Source of the DNA: Deltaproteobacteria bacterium
GTDB lineage: Bacteria > Desulfobacterota > DSM-4660 > Desulfatiglandales > HGW-15
Direction: 5' to 3'
NCBI GenBank assembly: GCA_016930795.1
Contig: JAFGFY010000045.1
Location: 1 to 38,638, forward strand
Length of the DNA: 38,638 nucleotides
This document shows, in pieces, positions 25,409 through 32,245 of the stretch. The position numbers and the translations under genes were made by a program. The stretch's first letter is position 1. Every line of letters begins with the position of its first letter. The notes below the pieces were generated by a model. It saw only the letters and a program-made list of their open reading frames with translations. It was not told the DNA's origin and did not search any database.

Positions 25409-25794
25409 AGATCATCCTCGATACAAGCGCCTATGTGGGATTTAAGCGAAATATCGGCGATTTTGTTGAGACAATTATCAACGCTGAATCGATTCTCTTT
25501 TCTCCCATCGTATTGGGAGAGTTGATGTTCGGATTTCGAAACGGCGCCAGATTCAAGGAAAACATGAATGACCTAAACAAATTCCTGGATCATGAAAGAG
25601 TAGGGATTGTTCCGATCGGTCAGATTACCTCTGACAGATATTCAAGAATTGTATCTCAACTCAGAAGCCAGGAAACACCGGTTCCGTCCAATGACATCTG
25701 GATTGCCGCTCAGACAATGGAACATGGTGCGGAACTCATTACATCGGACCAACACTTCGAAAATATCAGCGGCCTTGTTTACACCCTTTTATAA
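25405..25794 (+). CDS. vapC: VapC-family PIN-domain toxin ribonuclease
   Basis: A 129-residue PIN domain. ATG 25405 overlaps the antitoxin stop; GAGGA lies about 9 bases upstream. The acidic Mg-binding residues are in place: Asp6 (IILDTSAY), Glu in VLGELMFG, Asp in SNDIWIAA and Asp in LITSDQHF. VapC proteins cut tRNA or rRNA until bound by VapB. The module is transcribed away from the AbiE module, with about 75 bases between the two -35 boxes. Confidence 0.92.
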   Translation: MKIILDTSAYVGFKRNIGDFVETIINAESILFSPIVLGELMFGFRNGARFKENMNDLNKFLDHERVGIVPIGQITSDRYSRIVSQLRSQETPVPSNDIWIAAQTMEHGAELITSDQHFENISGLVYTLL

Positions 25795-25801
25795 ACCTCT
25801 A

Positions 25802-26089
25802 TCAGAAAAAGAGTTTGTCCCCGCCTGTAATGTCAACCAGCTCGATATCAATTAGCATCGGTTTACCGGCCAGAGGGTGGTTCATATCTACGGTTATGGC
25901 ATCCTTTTTTATATCCACAATCACTCCATTGACATGAGTTCCGTCGGGTTTCCGAACCAGCAACTCATGCCCAACAATCGGTGTTAGATCCTTCGGCAGA
26001 TTCCTGCTTTTGACATCGACTACCATCTCTCTTAGCCATTCACCATGGCCTTTTTCCGGCGGCACGGAAATAGTCTTAACTTGTCCTGT
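25802..26089 (-). pseudogene. N-terminally truncated SlyD-type FKBP isomerase
   Basis: The reading frame corresponds to the second half of a SlyD-like FKBP prolyl isomerase. A GQVKTISVPPEKGHGEW segment continues upstream of any start codon to a stop at 26090-26092, followed by 'VVDVKSRNLPKDLTPIVGHE', 'VIVDIKKDAITVDMNHPLAG' and 'IDIELVDI', the family's insert-in-flap and final strand. The first 60-70 residues, which form half the FKBP active site, are absent. It is probably a relic cut by the event that brought in the toxin-antitoxin pair, which ends 8 bases away. Confidence 0.75.
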
Positions 26090-26189
26090 TTACTGTTGAC
26101 CAGAGATCTCAATTCCGCTTGTCTCCCAAGCGAGATTAACCTAAACCCGGGAAACCTTCTCTAATATGATACAATGCAACCATCTGCTC

Positions 26190-26660
26190 CTATTCTTCTT
26201 GTGCCCCTTCCGGAGCCGGTACGGTGAGTACGGGGCAGGTGGCGTGCCTCACAACTCTTTCTGCCACTGATCCGGAGATAAACCTGCGCCACCCCGTCCA
26301 GCCATGGGTTGCCGTGACGATCATGTCTACCTTTTCAGATTGGGCCAAATTCACGATCTGATCCACCGCGTTCCCTTTCAGAAGGGTGGTCCGAGCAGAC
26401 AAATCCGGAGAGATCTTGTTTCTTGCCACCTCGGTCAGTGATTTCTCTGAGGCCTCGACCATCTCCTCAAAATACGGGGCGGGATTAAAACCCAGGGTGC
26501 CAACCGCGCCGGGAGGGCCGGGGTAATGAAATGGCGTAACCACGTGGACAAGAATCAATTCGGCCGAAAAATGGGCGGCTAGATCATTTGCGGTCTTGAG
26601 CCCCACGTAAGAGGGTTCACTGAAGTCCGTAGGACAAAGTATTTTTTTGATTGTAAACAT
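26190..26660 (-). CDS. Universal stress protein (UspA family)
   Basis: A 156-residue single-domain Usp. ATG 26660 with GGAGG upstream is preferred over the extended frame to 26783. Strand 1 is KKILCPTDFSEPS with the usual Asp. The ATP-binding motif G-x2-G-x9-GS is present as HGWTGWRRFISGSVAERV, followed by CPVLTVP. Family members bind ATP and help survival under starvation or oxidative stress. It fits the other stress genes of the window, though it lies alone on the minus strand among decayed genes. Confidence 0.93.
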   Translation of the reverse strand: MFTIKKILCPTDFSEPSYVGLKTANDLAAHFSAELILVHVVTPFHYPGPPGAVGTLGFNPAPYFEEMVEASEKSLTEVARNKISPDLSARTTLLKGNAVDQIVNLAQSEKVDMIVTATHGWTGWRRFISGSVAERVVRHATCPVLTVPAPEGAQEE

Positions 26661-26860
26661 TTCTATATCCTCCATTCTTTTTTGGCTTTTGTTCAGAATC
26701 CCTATAAAGAGCCTTTTTCTCAAGCTGAGGCGAAAAACATAAAAAAGAGTCTGGTTTTTACCCGGAACCCGACAGTCGACCATTTATGTTTATAGAGAAC
26801 CCTACTCAAAGAATTCAGATTGTCTCTTATTTCAATATAATTGAATGACAGTTGTGGGAC

Positions 26861-26886
26861 AATGGGGTTAATCCTGTATTTTTTTC
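26861..26886 (-). repeat. Dispersed repeat, copy C (left inverted arm)
   Basis: Core GGGGTTAATCCTGTATTTTT. It differs at one position of 26 from the reverse complement of copy D, and after a few bases carries ATATGGG like copy B. Confidence 0.8.
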
Positions 26887-26939
26887 TAAAATATGGGCAG
26901 ATTGTGTCGCTCATGTTTATAAGGAAGATGAAGTTCGAT

Positions 26940-27355
26940 ATGAAAAGAAAGCTGCTGATTCTTGACTTGCAGCTCAGAATAATAAGATGTTACATTCAGC
27001 GACTTGAAAGCGAAGATGAGCACGTCATGAACGATAGGGTGAAAACAAAGAATGTGGTTATGACGGATCCTCAGGAGCTGGGGCAGAGGATCGGAACTGT
27101 GGGCGTAACAGAGAGCGAGTCGAAAAAGGCGAAAGAGGCCCTCAATATTGTCTATGATGCGTTTAATTCATCTGTAAATGGTATAATCATCACAGATTTT
27201 CAGGGAGAGATACACTATGTGAATCCAGCCTTTCTCCGGATGTTCGGATATAAAGAAAGTGAAATATTAGGAAAGAATGCGGTGACCCTCCTTCCATCAG
27301 AAAGCATGAAGAAGTCCGCTGATATCAGAGCAATCATTGACGATAACAGAGGAGG
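26940..27355 (+). pseudogene. Truncated PAS-domain sensor fragment
   Basis: From ATG 26940 the frame encodes a Lys/Arg-rich leader and then a good PAS domain (AFNSSVNGIIITDFQGEIHY, FLRMFGYKESEILGKN) up to about IIDDNRGG near 27355. There homology stops and the frame runs into the antisense of a response-regulator gene. The rest of the PAS core and any kinase or output domain are missing. It is best read as the 5' part of a sensor gene broken by rearrangement. Confidence 0.7.
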
Positions 27356-27356
27356 G

Positions 27357-27552
27357 GATCGGGATTGCGTTTTTCAACGGCACGGATCACCTCCATCCCA
27401 TCCTTTGCTTCTCCAACGATCTCAAAGGCTTCATTCGAGCTCAAAATGGATTTTAACCCTTCCCTGACTATCCTCTGGTCTTCAGCTATGACTATGCTTT
27501 TTTTCTGCCACGGCAGCTTCCTTTTATGTATTTGAAAAGAGGGAAGATTCAT
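27357..27552 (-). pseudogene. Truncated NarL-type receiver fragment
   Basis: On the minus strand the frame reads KKSIVIAEDQRIVREGLKSI, then a NarL/FixJ-like helix and 'EIVGEAKDGMEVIRAVEKRNPD'. It stops being homologous exactly before the phospho-acceptor strand. The break falls at about 27357, the same point where the convergent PAS fragment ends. No output domain remains. The start is taken at ATG 27552, without a clear ribosome-binding site. Confidence 0.7.
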
Positions 27553-27870
27553 GAAAAATGCAGGCCAGACCGTATGTGCCATATTAACCGATTTTCGTAA
27601 AGAGACATGGGACATACCTGTCAATGAGAGTCATCTACATATAACTCGTCACTCTGTATAGACCGCAAGTAATCCCAGGCAGACAGTCGTTTGAAGGTTG
27701 CCTGAAACGAATGAAAAAAATACAGGATTGACCCCATTCAATATTTTGGATGGAAATAGTCAAAAACTTTTAAATGTGTGAGGGCTTTAACCTTGAGTAA
27801 AAAATTGACTAAATGAGTATTGACTGAATTCGTTTCAGTGAAGTTGCCCAACTAAAAGTAGAGGAGGGAC
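27553..27870. other. Non-coding stretch around repeat copy D
   Basis: No gene is seen. Besides repeat D there is a short palindrome ACTGAA-TTCGT-TTCAGT (27823-27839). The sequence CTGAAACGAAT occurs in inverted orientation near both 27702 and 27838. The next gene has GAGGAGGG before its start. Confidence 0.5.
27713..27738 (+). repeat. Dispersed repeat, copy D (right inverted arm)
   Basis: AAAATACAGGATTGACCCCA followed by TT, preceded by GAAA. It is the inverted partner of copy C with one mismatch in 26 bases and has the same orientation as copy A at the window start. Confidence 0.8.
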
Positions 27871-28161
27871 ATGATGCTCTCCGTAACGTCTTTGGCCAAA
27901 GAAAACATGAAACAAGCTTTGCAGGCTGGAAAAGAGGACGAGGAATCTTTGATCAGGATAACCCGTTCATCGGATCCACCGCAAGCACTTGGTTTCTTAA
28001 TCGATACGGAAAGAGAAGGGGACCAGGTGATAAGGGACAATGAAGGGAATAAGCTTCTGCTGATAGGAGAGGAGATATCTCCTACCCTCGTTGGATTAGT
28101 GTTGGATTGCCGCGACACCGGCCAGGGGATGCGCTTTACCATCACGATGAAATTCCAATAA
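27871..28161 (+). CDS. HesB/IscA-like protein without the family cysteines
   Basis: A 96-residue protein from ATG 27871, with GAGGAGGG 5 bases upstream. The layout follows A-type Fe-S carriers: 'LSVTSLAKENMKQALQ' helix, 'LIRITRSSDPPQALGFLIDT', 'GDQVIRDNEGNKLLL', 'TLVGLVLDCRDTGQGMRFTI'. The three cluster ligands are missing: the C-S-G position reads SSDPPQ and the C-terminal CGCG is absent. It should not carry an Fe-S cluster in the usual way. Similar Cys-less proteins are often mis-annotated as adhesins. Its role is unknown; family assignment is moderate. Confidence 0.6.
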   Translation: MMLSVTSLAKENMKQALQAGKEDEESLIRITRSSDPPQALGFLIDTEREGDQVIRDNEGNKLLLIGEEISPTLVGLVLDCRDTGQGMRFTITMKFQ

Positions 28162-28172
28162 AGGGGAGAAAG

Positions 28173-28393
28173 ATGACTGAGTGGACGACCATTATTCTAT
28201 CTGCTGAGTTGCCGATTGTTAAAAAGTAGAAGAGGTAAAGAAGCGAATCATGGATTGGGCCTTAGACCTTGAAGGGCCGTTTGATGAAAGATCAGATATG
28301 TTTCGGCTTGTGAGGATCGAGATACAAAAGAAGGAATACGCATATGTTTATGATATTGAACGTGGGATGATTGGTCGGAAAAGGAGGATTTGA
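28173..28393 (+). pseudogene. Small gene with -1 frameshift at AAAAAG
   Basis: An ATG at 28173 with AAGGGGAGAA upstream opens MTEWTTIILSAELPIVKK and stops at TAG 28227. Read one base earlier after AAA-AAG, the frame continues VEEVKKRIMDWALDLEGPFD and onward to TGA 28393, giving a coherent protein of about 74 residues. A second possibility is a separate 47-codon gene from ATG 28250. The break is either a point indel in the A-run or programmed slippage; the site resembles but does not equal the dnaX heptamer. The family is not recognised. It lies 11 bases after the HesB-like gene, so it is probably in the same operon. Confidence 0.5.
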
Positions 28394-28568
28394 AGAAGAA
28401 AAAATCAAGATCATAATCAACAGGCGTATAAATGGCTTGATTATTTGTGGAAATAGAAGCAATATTGTTCACTGTTTATGACCTGAGTCGTTAGAGTCTC
28501 TTTTTGATCATTCTCTATCGATTCGATATTATTCAAAAAATGTACTTATCATATCCTTCTGAAAACCC

Positions 28569-29060
28569 ATGAAAAAAGAATCCCAAAGAGGATACGCTGA
28601 ATTACCTTCGGATGTCCACCAGGCTCGAACACGGGATATCATCTATTCCATACGGAGGTTGATGCAGGCTGGAGAAGTGTATACAAAGGAATTGAATAAG
28701 ATTTACAATGTGAGTGCCACACAACTGAACTGCCTTCTAACGCTCCACGAAACCGGCCCTTTGTCTCCATCTCAGATCGCAAAATATATCCTGGTCAATT
28801 CAAGCACGGTCACCGGCATCATAGACCGACTGGAAAACAAAGGCCTTGTGAAGAGATCGAGAGTATCTTCTGACAGACGCGTCATAACCGTTGAGTTGAC
28901 AAAAAACGGAAAAGTGCTCGCGGAGAACGCACCTCCTCCTGTTCAGACCAAGATTGTTGATGGACTGAATAAGCTTTCTGAAAAACAAATCGAGCAGATC
29001 GCAAAAACCCTTACAAAACTTACCAATATGCTTGATGTTCAAGACCTTGAAGTGACCTAG
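28569..29060 (+). CDS. MarR-family transcriptional regulator
   Basis: A 163-residue winged-helix regulator. The DNA-binding part is clear: 'LSPSQIAKYILVNSSTVTGI' (helix-turn-helix), 'DRLENKGLVKRSRVSSDRRV' (recognition helix end and wing with the D-x-R motif) and 'ITVELTKNG'. Flanking helices form the dimer interface. It precedes the methyltransferase/betaine-importer cluster on the same strand with a 250-base gap holding a promoter-like element. MarR proteins next to osmolyte genes (for example EctR) are known regulators of compatible-solute operons, so control of this cluster is a reasonable inference. The start lacks a strong Shine-Dalgarno. Confidence 0.9.
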   Translation: MKKESQRGYAELPSDVHQARTRDIIYSIRRLMQAGEVYTKELNKIYNVSATQLNCLLTLHETGPLSPSQIAKYILVNSSTVTGIIDRLENKGLVKRSRVSSDRRVITVELTKNGKVLAENAPPPVQTKIVDGLNKLSEKQIEQIAKTLTKLTNMLDVQDLEVT

Positions 29061-29171
29061 GTCCCCACCTGTTCTCAGTCTTCAATCCGGACTTTTTCCC
29101 AGAGACGCCATACGATGTCCCTATGATTTTGCATAAGGGGACACGATCTGAGTCAACATTCTCAAAAACAC

Positions 29172-29206
29172 TTGACATTCGTGTTGTCCTTGTCTAAGGT
29201 AATAAT
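29172..29206 (+). promoter_or_regulatory. Possible promoter of the methyltransferase cluster
   Basis: TTGACA (29172-29177) is followed after 17 bases by TAAGGT and a little further by AATAAT (29201-29206). Nearby near-palindrome GTTTGAATTGAAAC could be a MarR-type site. The -35 is consensus but the -10 is ambiguous, and regulation by the upstream MarR protein is only inferred. Confidence 0.4.
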
Positions 29207-29312
29207 AGTTTGAATTGAAACAATCAGAGATGAAATAACTTCGAAACGTATATCTTTAGTAGAATATTTCATGTAATTCTATCGGCTTATGTGAACTGAG
29301 GAGGATCTTATT

Positions 29313-30527
29313 TTGAACGAAGAACGGGTTGAGATATCAAACTCTTTATTGGGTAACGAGACTGTTGAGATGCTTTTCCGTACCCATGAGGATGCAAAAT
29401 GGATACTTGAAAATCTAGGCGTCGGTTGCAAACAACCGGAGATGCAGGCCGTCTTTCGAAAATTTGAAAGAGACGGTCTGGCAATCGTTCATGAAGACCG
29501 TATTTATGTAACAGCCGAACTGGTTGAAAACTGTTTGAAGACCGTGCCTGGTGTGGAACAGTTTTTTGTGCCTCCATACAGCTTTTTTATTGGAGGGACC
29601 GCACCCTATGTGTATGACGACGAAAACGGAAAAGGGGGCATCATTCCCACGCCCGAACATGTGATCCGCATCGCCCAAATCGCTCAAGACAGGGATGGAG
29701 TGGCCGGCATGGGAAGGGGTATAAAGCTGAAAGATGAAGTACTGCAAATGAATATCATGGCAGAAAACTGTGAAAAGCCTCTCTATTTTGCAGTGACCTC
29801 GGATGCCTCTCTGAAGAGAGCCGAAGAAATCTATGGGCAGAGAAAAGACATCATGATCGTCTTTTGCCTTACGCGCCCCCCTCTTGAGGTCAACGAAAAC
29901 TTCTCCGAGCACTTTGTAAAAGTTGTCAACGCCGGTTTGCCCGTATTCATATCGGCCATGCCCATGGCGGGAATAAGCGCACCATATTGCTATAACGGCG
30001 TCCTTTCCATGACTCACGCAGAGGTCCTCTTTGGGATCTGCGCGGCACAATTACTCAATCCCGGAGTCACTTGTATTCACGCGGGATACCCGACGATCGC
30101 TGATCCTCGAATCGACTACAACCCAAATTACGGTCTGGTCAGCCATAATCTCTTAAATATCCTCATGACTCATCTGAACCTGATGCTCGATCTACCGACT
30201 TTCCAGAGTGCGGCAACCACCCATGAGGAGCACCCCACAGAACGAGCTTATGCGGATGCCAAAATGGGGCAGGCCCTGTGCATAAAATACGGGTTTCATA
30301 TGATCCGTCACCCCTTTGCCTTTCTCCGATACCTGATCGATTTTTCATTCGCGAAACTCGAAAGAGCCATTGAAATATCCGAAAAAGTAATGCCTGAAGA
30401 GGCCCCAGAGGTGGAGATGCCCTTATATGATGAGAGAGGTATGGAATCGCTTCAGAATATAGGGTTGGGGATGTACATGGAAGATCCTCTCACCACCGCT
30501 AATCTCGGAAGAATATTTGTAGAATAA
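29313..30527 (+). CDS. Non-pyrrolysine MttB-superfamily methyltransferase, copy 1
   Basis: A 404-residue homologue of trimethylamine/glycine-betaine:corrinoid methyltransferases. Start TTG 29313 is supported by GAGGAGGAT 7-8 bases upstream. Family features are the N-terminal helix pair ('DAKWILENLGVGC'), 'FFIGGTAPYVYDD', the central 'SAMPMAGISAPYCYNGVLS' followed by 'HAEVLFGICAAQLLNPGV' of the TIM barrel, and 'LVSHNLLNILM'. There is no in-frame amber codon; the region corresponding to pyrrolysine reads SAATTHEEHP. It ends at about the point where MttB/MtgB have 70-90 further residues. It probably transfers a methyl group from a quaternary amine to a corrinoid protein, but the truncation and substrate are unresolved. 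AsnB-like gene follows by 20 bases. Confidence 0.85.
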   Translation: MNEERVEISNSLLGNETVEMLFRTHEDAKWILENLGVGCKQPEMQAVFRKFERDGLAIVHEDRIYVTAELVENCLKTVPGVEQFFVPPYSFFIGGTAPYVYDDENGKGGIIPTPEHVIRIAQIAQDRDGVAGMGRGIKLKDEVLQMNIMAENCEKPLYFAVTSDASLKRAEEIYGQRKDIMIVFCLTRPPLEVNENFSEHFVKVVNAGLPVFISAMPMAGISAPYCYNGVLSMTHAEVLFGICAAQLLNPGVTCIHAGYPTIADPRIDYNPNYGLVSHNLLNILMTHLNLMLDLPTFQSAATTHEEHPTERAYADAKMGQALCIKYGFHMIRHPFAFLRYLIDFSFAKLERAIEISEKVMPEEAPEVEMPLYDERGMESLQNIGLGMYMEDPLTTANLGRIFVE

Positions 30528-30547
30528 AGGATAAAGGGAGAAAAGTA

Positions 30548-32170
30548 ATGTGCGGTATAGCGGGCTGTATAGGCGCAAAAGATATTGAGACTATTAACCG
30601 AATGCTTGATGCCCTCCCACACAGGGGGCCCAATGACAGGGGTCTTCATATCAATGGGAATAGTGTGTTCGGCCACACCCGCCTTTCCATAGTGGACGTC
30701 GCCAAAGGGCATCAGCCCATCCTTTCCAATGGTGGAAGTCAGGGGATCATCTGCAATGGAGAGGTCTATAATTTTAGACAGTTGCGGGAAGAAATGCCAC
30801 AAACACATCATTATCAAACCGATTCAGACAGCGAAGTGATCCTCCACTTGTACCAGGAAAAAGGCCCTGAGTGCGTCAAGGATCTGGACGGCATGTATGC
30901 CTTTGCCATCTTTGATGATGATAAATATATGATGGCTAGAGATCCCATAGGCATCAAGCCTCTCTATTATGGGTACAAGAACGGCAGCATCTATTTTAGC
31001 TCTGAATTGGGGGCCATGAGTCTTGCCGGCCTAAAAGAAGTCCATGAGTTCCCTGCAGGTCATTATTATACCCCTGAGGAGGGTTTTGTAGAATTTTATT
31101 CTACACCCGAGGTCCAAGACCATATTTTGACTGATGTCGAAGAGACAAGCCAAATCATAAGGAAGACGTTCATCCAAGCGGTTAAGAAGAGGTTGCTGGC
31201 TGACCCAGAAGTCCCCGTGGGCTCCTTTTGCAGCGGAGGACTGGACAGCAGCCTGGTCGCGGCCATTGCCGCGGATGAGATTCCCCATCTGCATACCTTT
31301 GTTGTGGGAATGGAGGATGACAAGGGCGACGTGAGTGACGATATCAAGGCGGCCAGAATCGCAGCCAAGCATATCGGCTCCACACACCACGAGTTACTTT
31401 TTACGGAAGAAGATTATTATGAGGCCCTGCCCATAGTCATCAAGAAGCTGGAAAGTTATGACCCTTCCCTGGTCCGCTGTGCCGTACCCTGTTATTTCAC
31501 CTGTAAACTGGCCGCAGATTATGTAACGGTTGTGCTCACAGGGGAAGGAGCTGATGAGCTTTTCACCGGATATCACTACATGAAACATTTCCCCTTTGAC
31601 AATCTGAACATGGAGGCAAGGCGATGCGTAGGCAATCTACATAATATCAACCTTCAAAGGGCGGATCGTATGGGGATGCTCTTCAGCCTGGAATTGAGGG
31701 TCCCTTTTCTTGATGAGGCCATGGTAGACCTTTCAATGAAGATCCCTCCTGAGTTGAAAATCAGAGAACATCATGATGCAAAGATCGAAAAATGGATACT
31801 TCGCAAAGCATTTGAAAACACACACTACCTGCCCGACGATATCCTTTGGCGGTATAAGGTCCAGTATACTCAAGGGGCCGGATGTGAGGATCTTGGAGAA
31901 AAATTGGCGCACCAGGAGATGACTGAGGATGAATATCAAAGGATAAAGGCTGAGAATCCCAAGGCGACCATCAACAGTCGGGAAGCGGCTTACTACTTTA
32001 AAATCTTTCGAGAGTTTCATCCACAGGATTCGATACTCGGGTCCATAGGCATATGGACGGGTTTTGATTTTGCTGAGGAGCGGGAAAAGGTCCGCGGGAC
32101 AATCGATGGGGACCTAAAACATGATCGTGAAAATGACGGCACGGAGGAGCAACAGATAGAGGCTGCGTGA
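30548..32170 (+). CDS. asnB: Asparagine-synthetase-type glutamine amidotransferase
   Basis: A 540-residue class II glutamine-hydrolysing asparagine synthetase homologue, near the 554 of E. coli AsnB. The N-terminal nucleophile Cys2 begins MCGIAGCIG; HRGPNDRG and the CNGEVYN glutamine-site motif follow. The ATP-PPase domain shows SGGLDSS (229-235), GEGADELFTGY (332-342) and 'DRMGMLFSLELRVPFLD'. AGGGAGA precedes the ATG. All catalytic elements look intact, so the protein should adenylate a carboxylate and amidate it with glutamine-derived ammonia. Set between a methyltransferase and a flavoenzyme it may act on a pathway intermediate and not only aspartate. That is inference from position. Confidence 0.9.
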   Translation: MCGIAGCIGAKDIETINRMLDALPHRGPNDRGLHINGNSVFGHTRLSIVDVAKGHQPILSNGGSQGIICNGEVYNFRQLREEMPQTHHYQTDSDSEVILHLYQEKGPECVKDLDGMYAFAIFDDDKYMMARDPIGIKPLYYGYKNGSIYFSSELGAMSLAGLKEVHEFPAGHYYTPEEGFVEFYSTPEVQDHILTDVEETSQIIRKTFIQAVKKRLLADPEVPVGSFCSGGLDSSLVAAIAADEIPHLHTFVVGMEDDKGDVSDDIKAARIAAKHIGSTHHELLFTEEDYYEALPIVIKKLESYDPSLVRCAVPCYFTCKLAADYVTVVLTGEGADELFTGYHYMKHFPFDNLNMEARRCVGNLHNINLQRADRMGMLFSLELRVPFLDEAMVDLSMKIPPELKIREHHDAKIEKWILRKAFENTHYLPDDILWRYKVQYTQGAGCEDLGEKLAHQEMTEDEYQRIKAENPKATINSREAAYYFKIFREFHPQDSILGSIGIWTGFDFAEEREKVRGTIDGDLKHDRENDGTEEQQIEAA

Positions 32171-32245
32171 TCATCTGTGGTAGAGAATGCTCAGGGTCCT
32201 TTAGGGTATTTAGAAAAGATCACATTCCAAACAGGAGAATACATT

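Larger units (their letters stand above)
26861..27738. mobile_element. Inverted-repeat-bounded 0.88-kb segment
   Basis: A 26-base sequence at 26861-26886 (AATGGGGTTAATCCTGTATT then TTTTTC) recurs in inverted orientation at 27713-27738 with a single mismatch. The segment holds no transposase, only two truncated signalling-gene fragments facing each other. The same repeat is dispersed elsewhere in the window. It may be a non-autonomous transposable unit or a recombination scar between two dispersed repeats. Confidence 0.55.

Noticed and set aside
27852-28145. 97-codon minus-strand frame
   Set aside because: Antisense of the HesB-like gene, which has the better start signals and family pattern.
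29415-30050. 211-codon minus-strand frame opposite the first methyltransferase
   Set aside because: Antisense shadow; the plus-strand frame has clear MttB-family motifs and a ribosome-binding site.
29313-30527. Read-through of an amber codon to encode pyrrolysine
   Set aside because: The gene ends in TAA and no in-frame TAG exists; the same holds for the paralogue ending at 38591.
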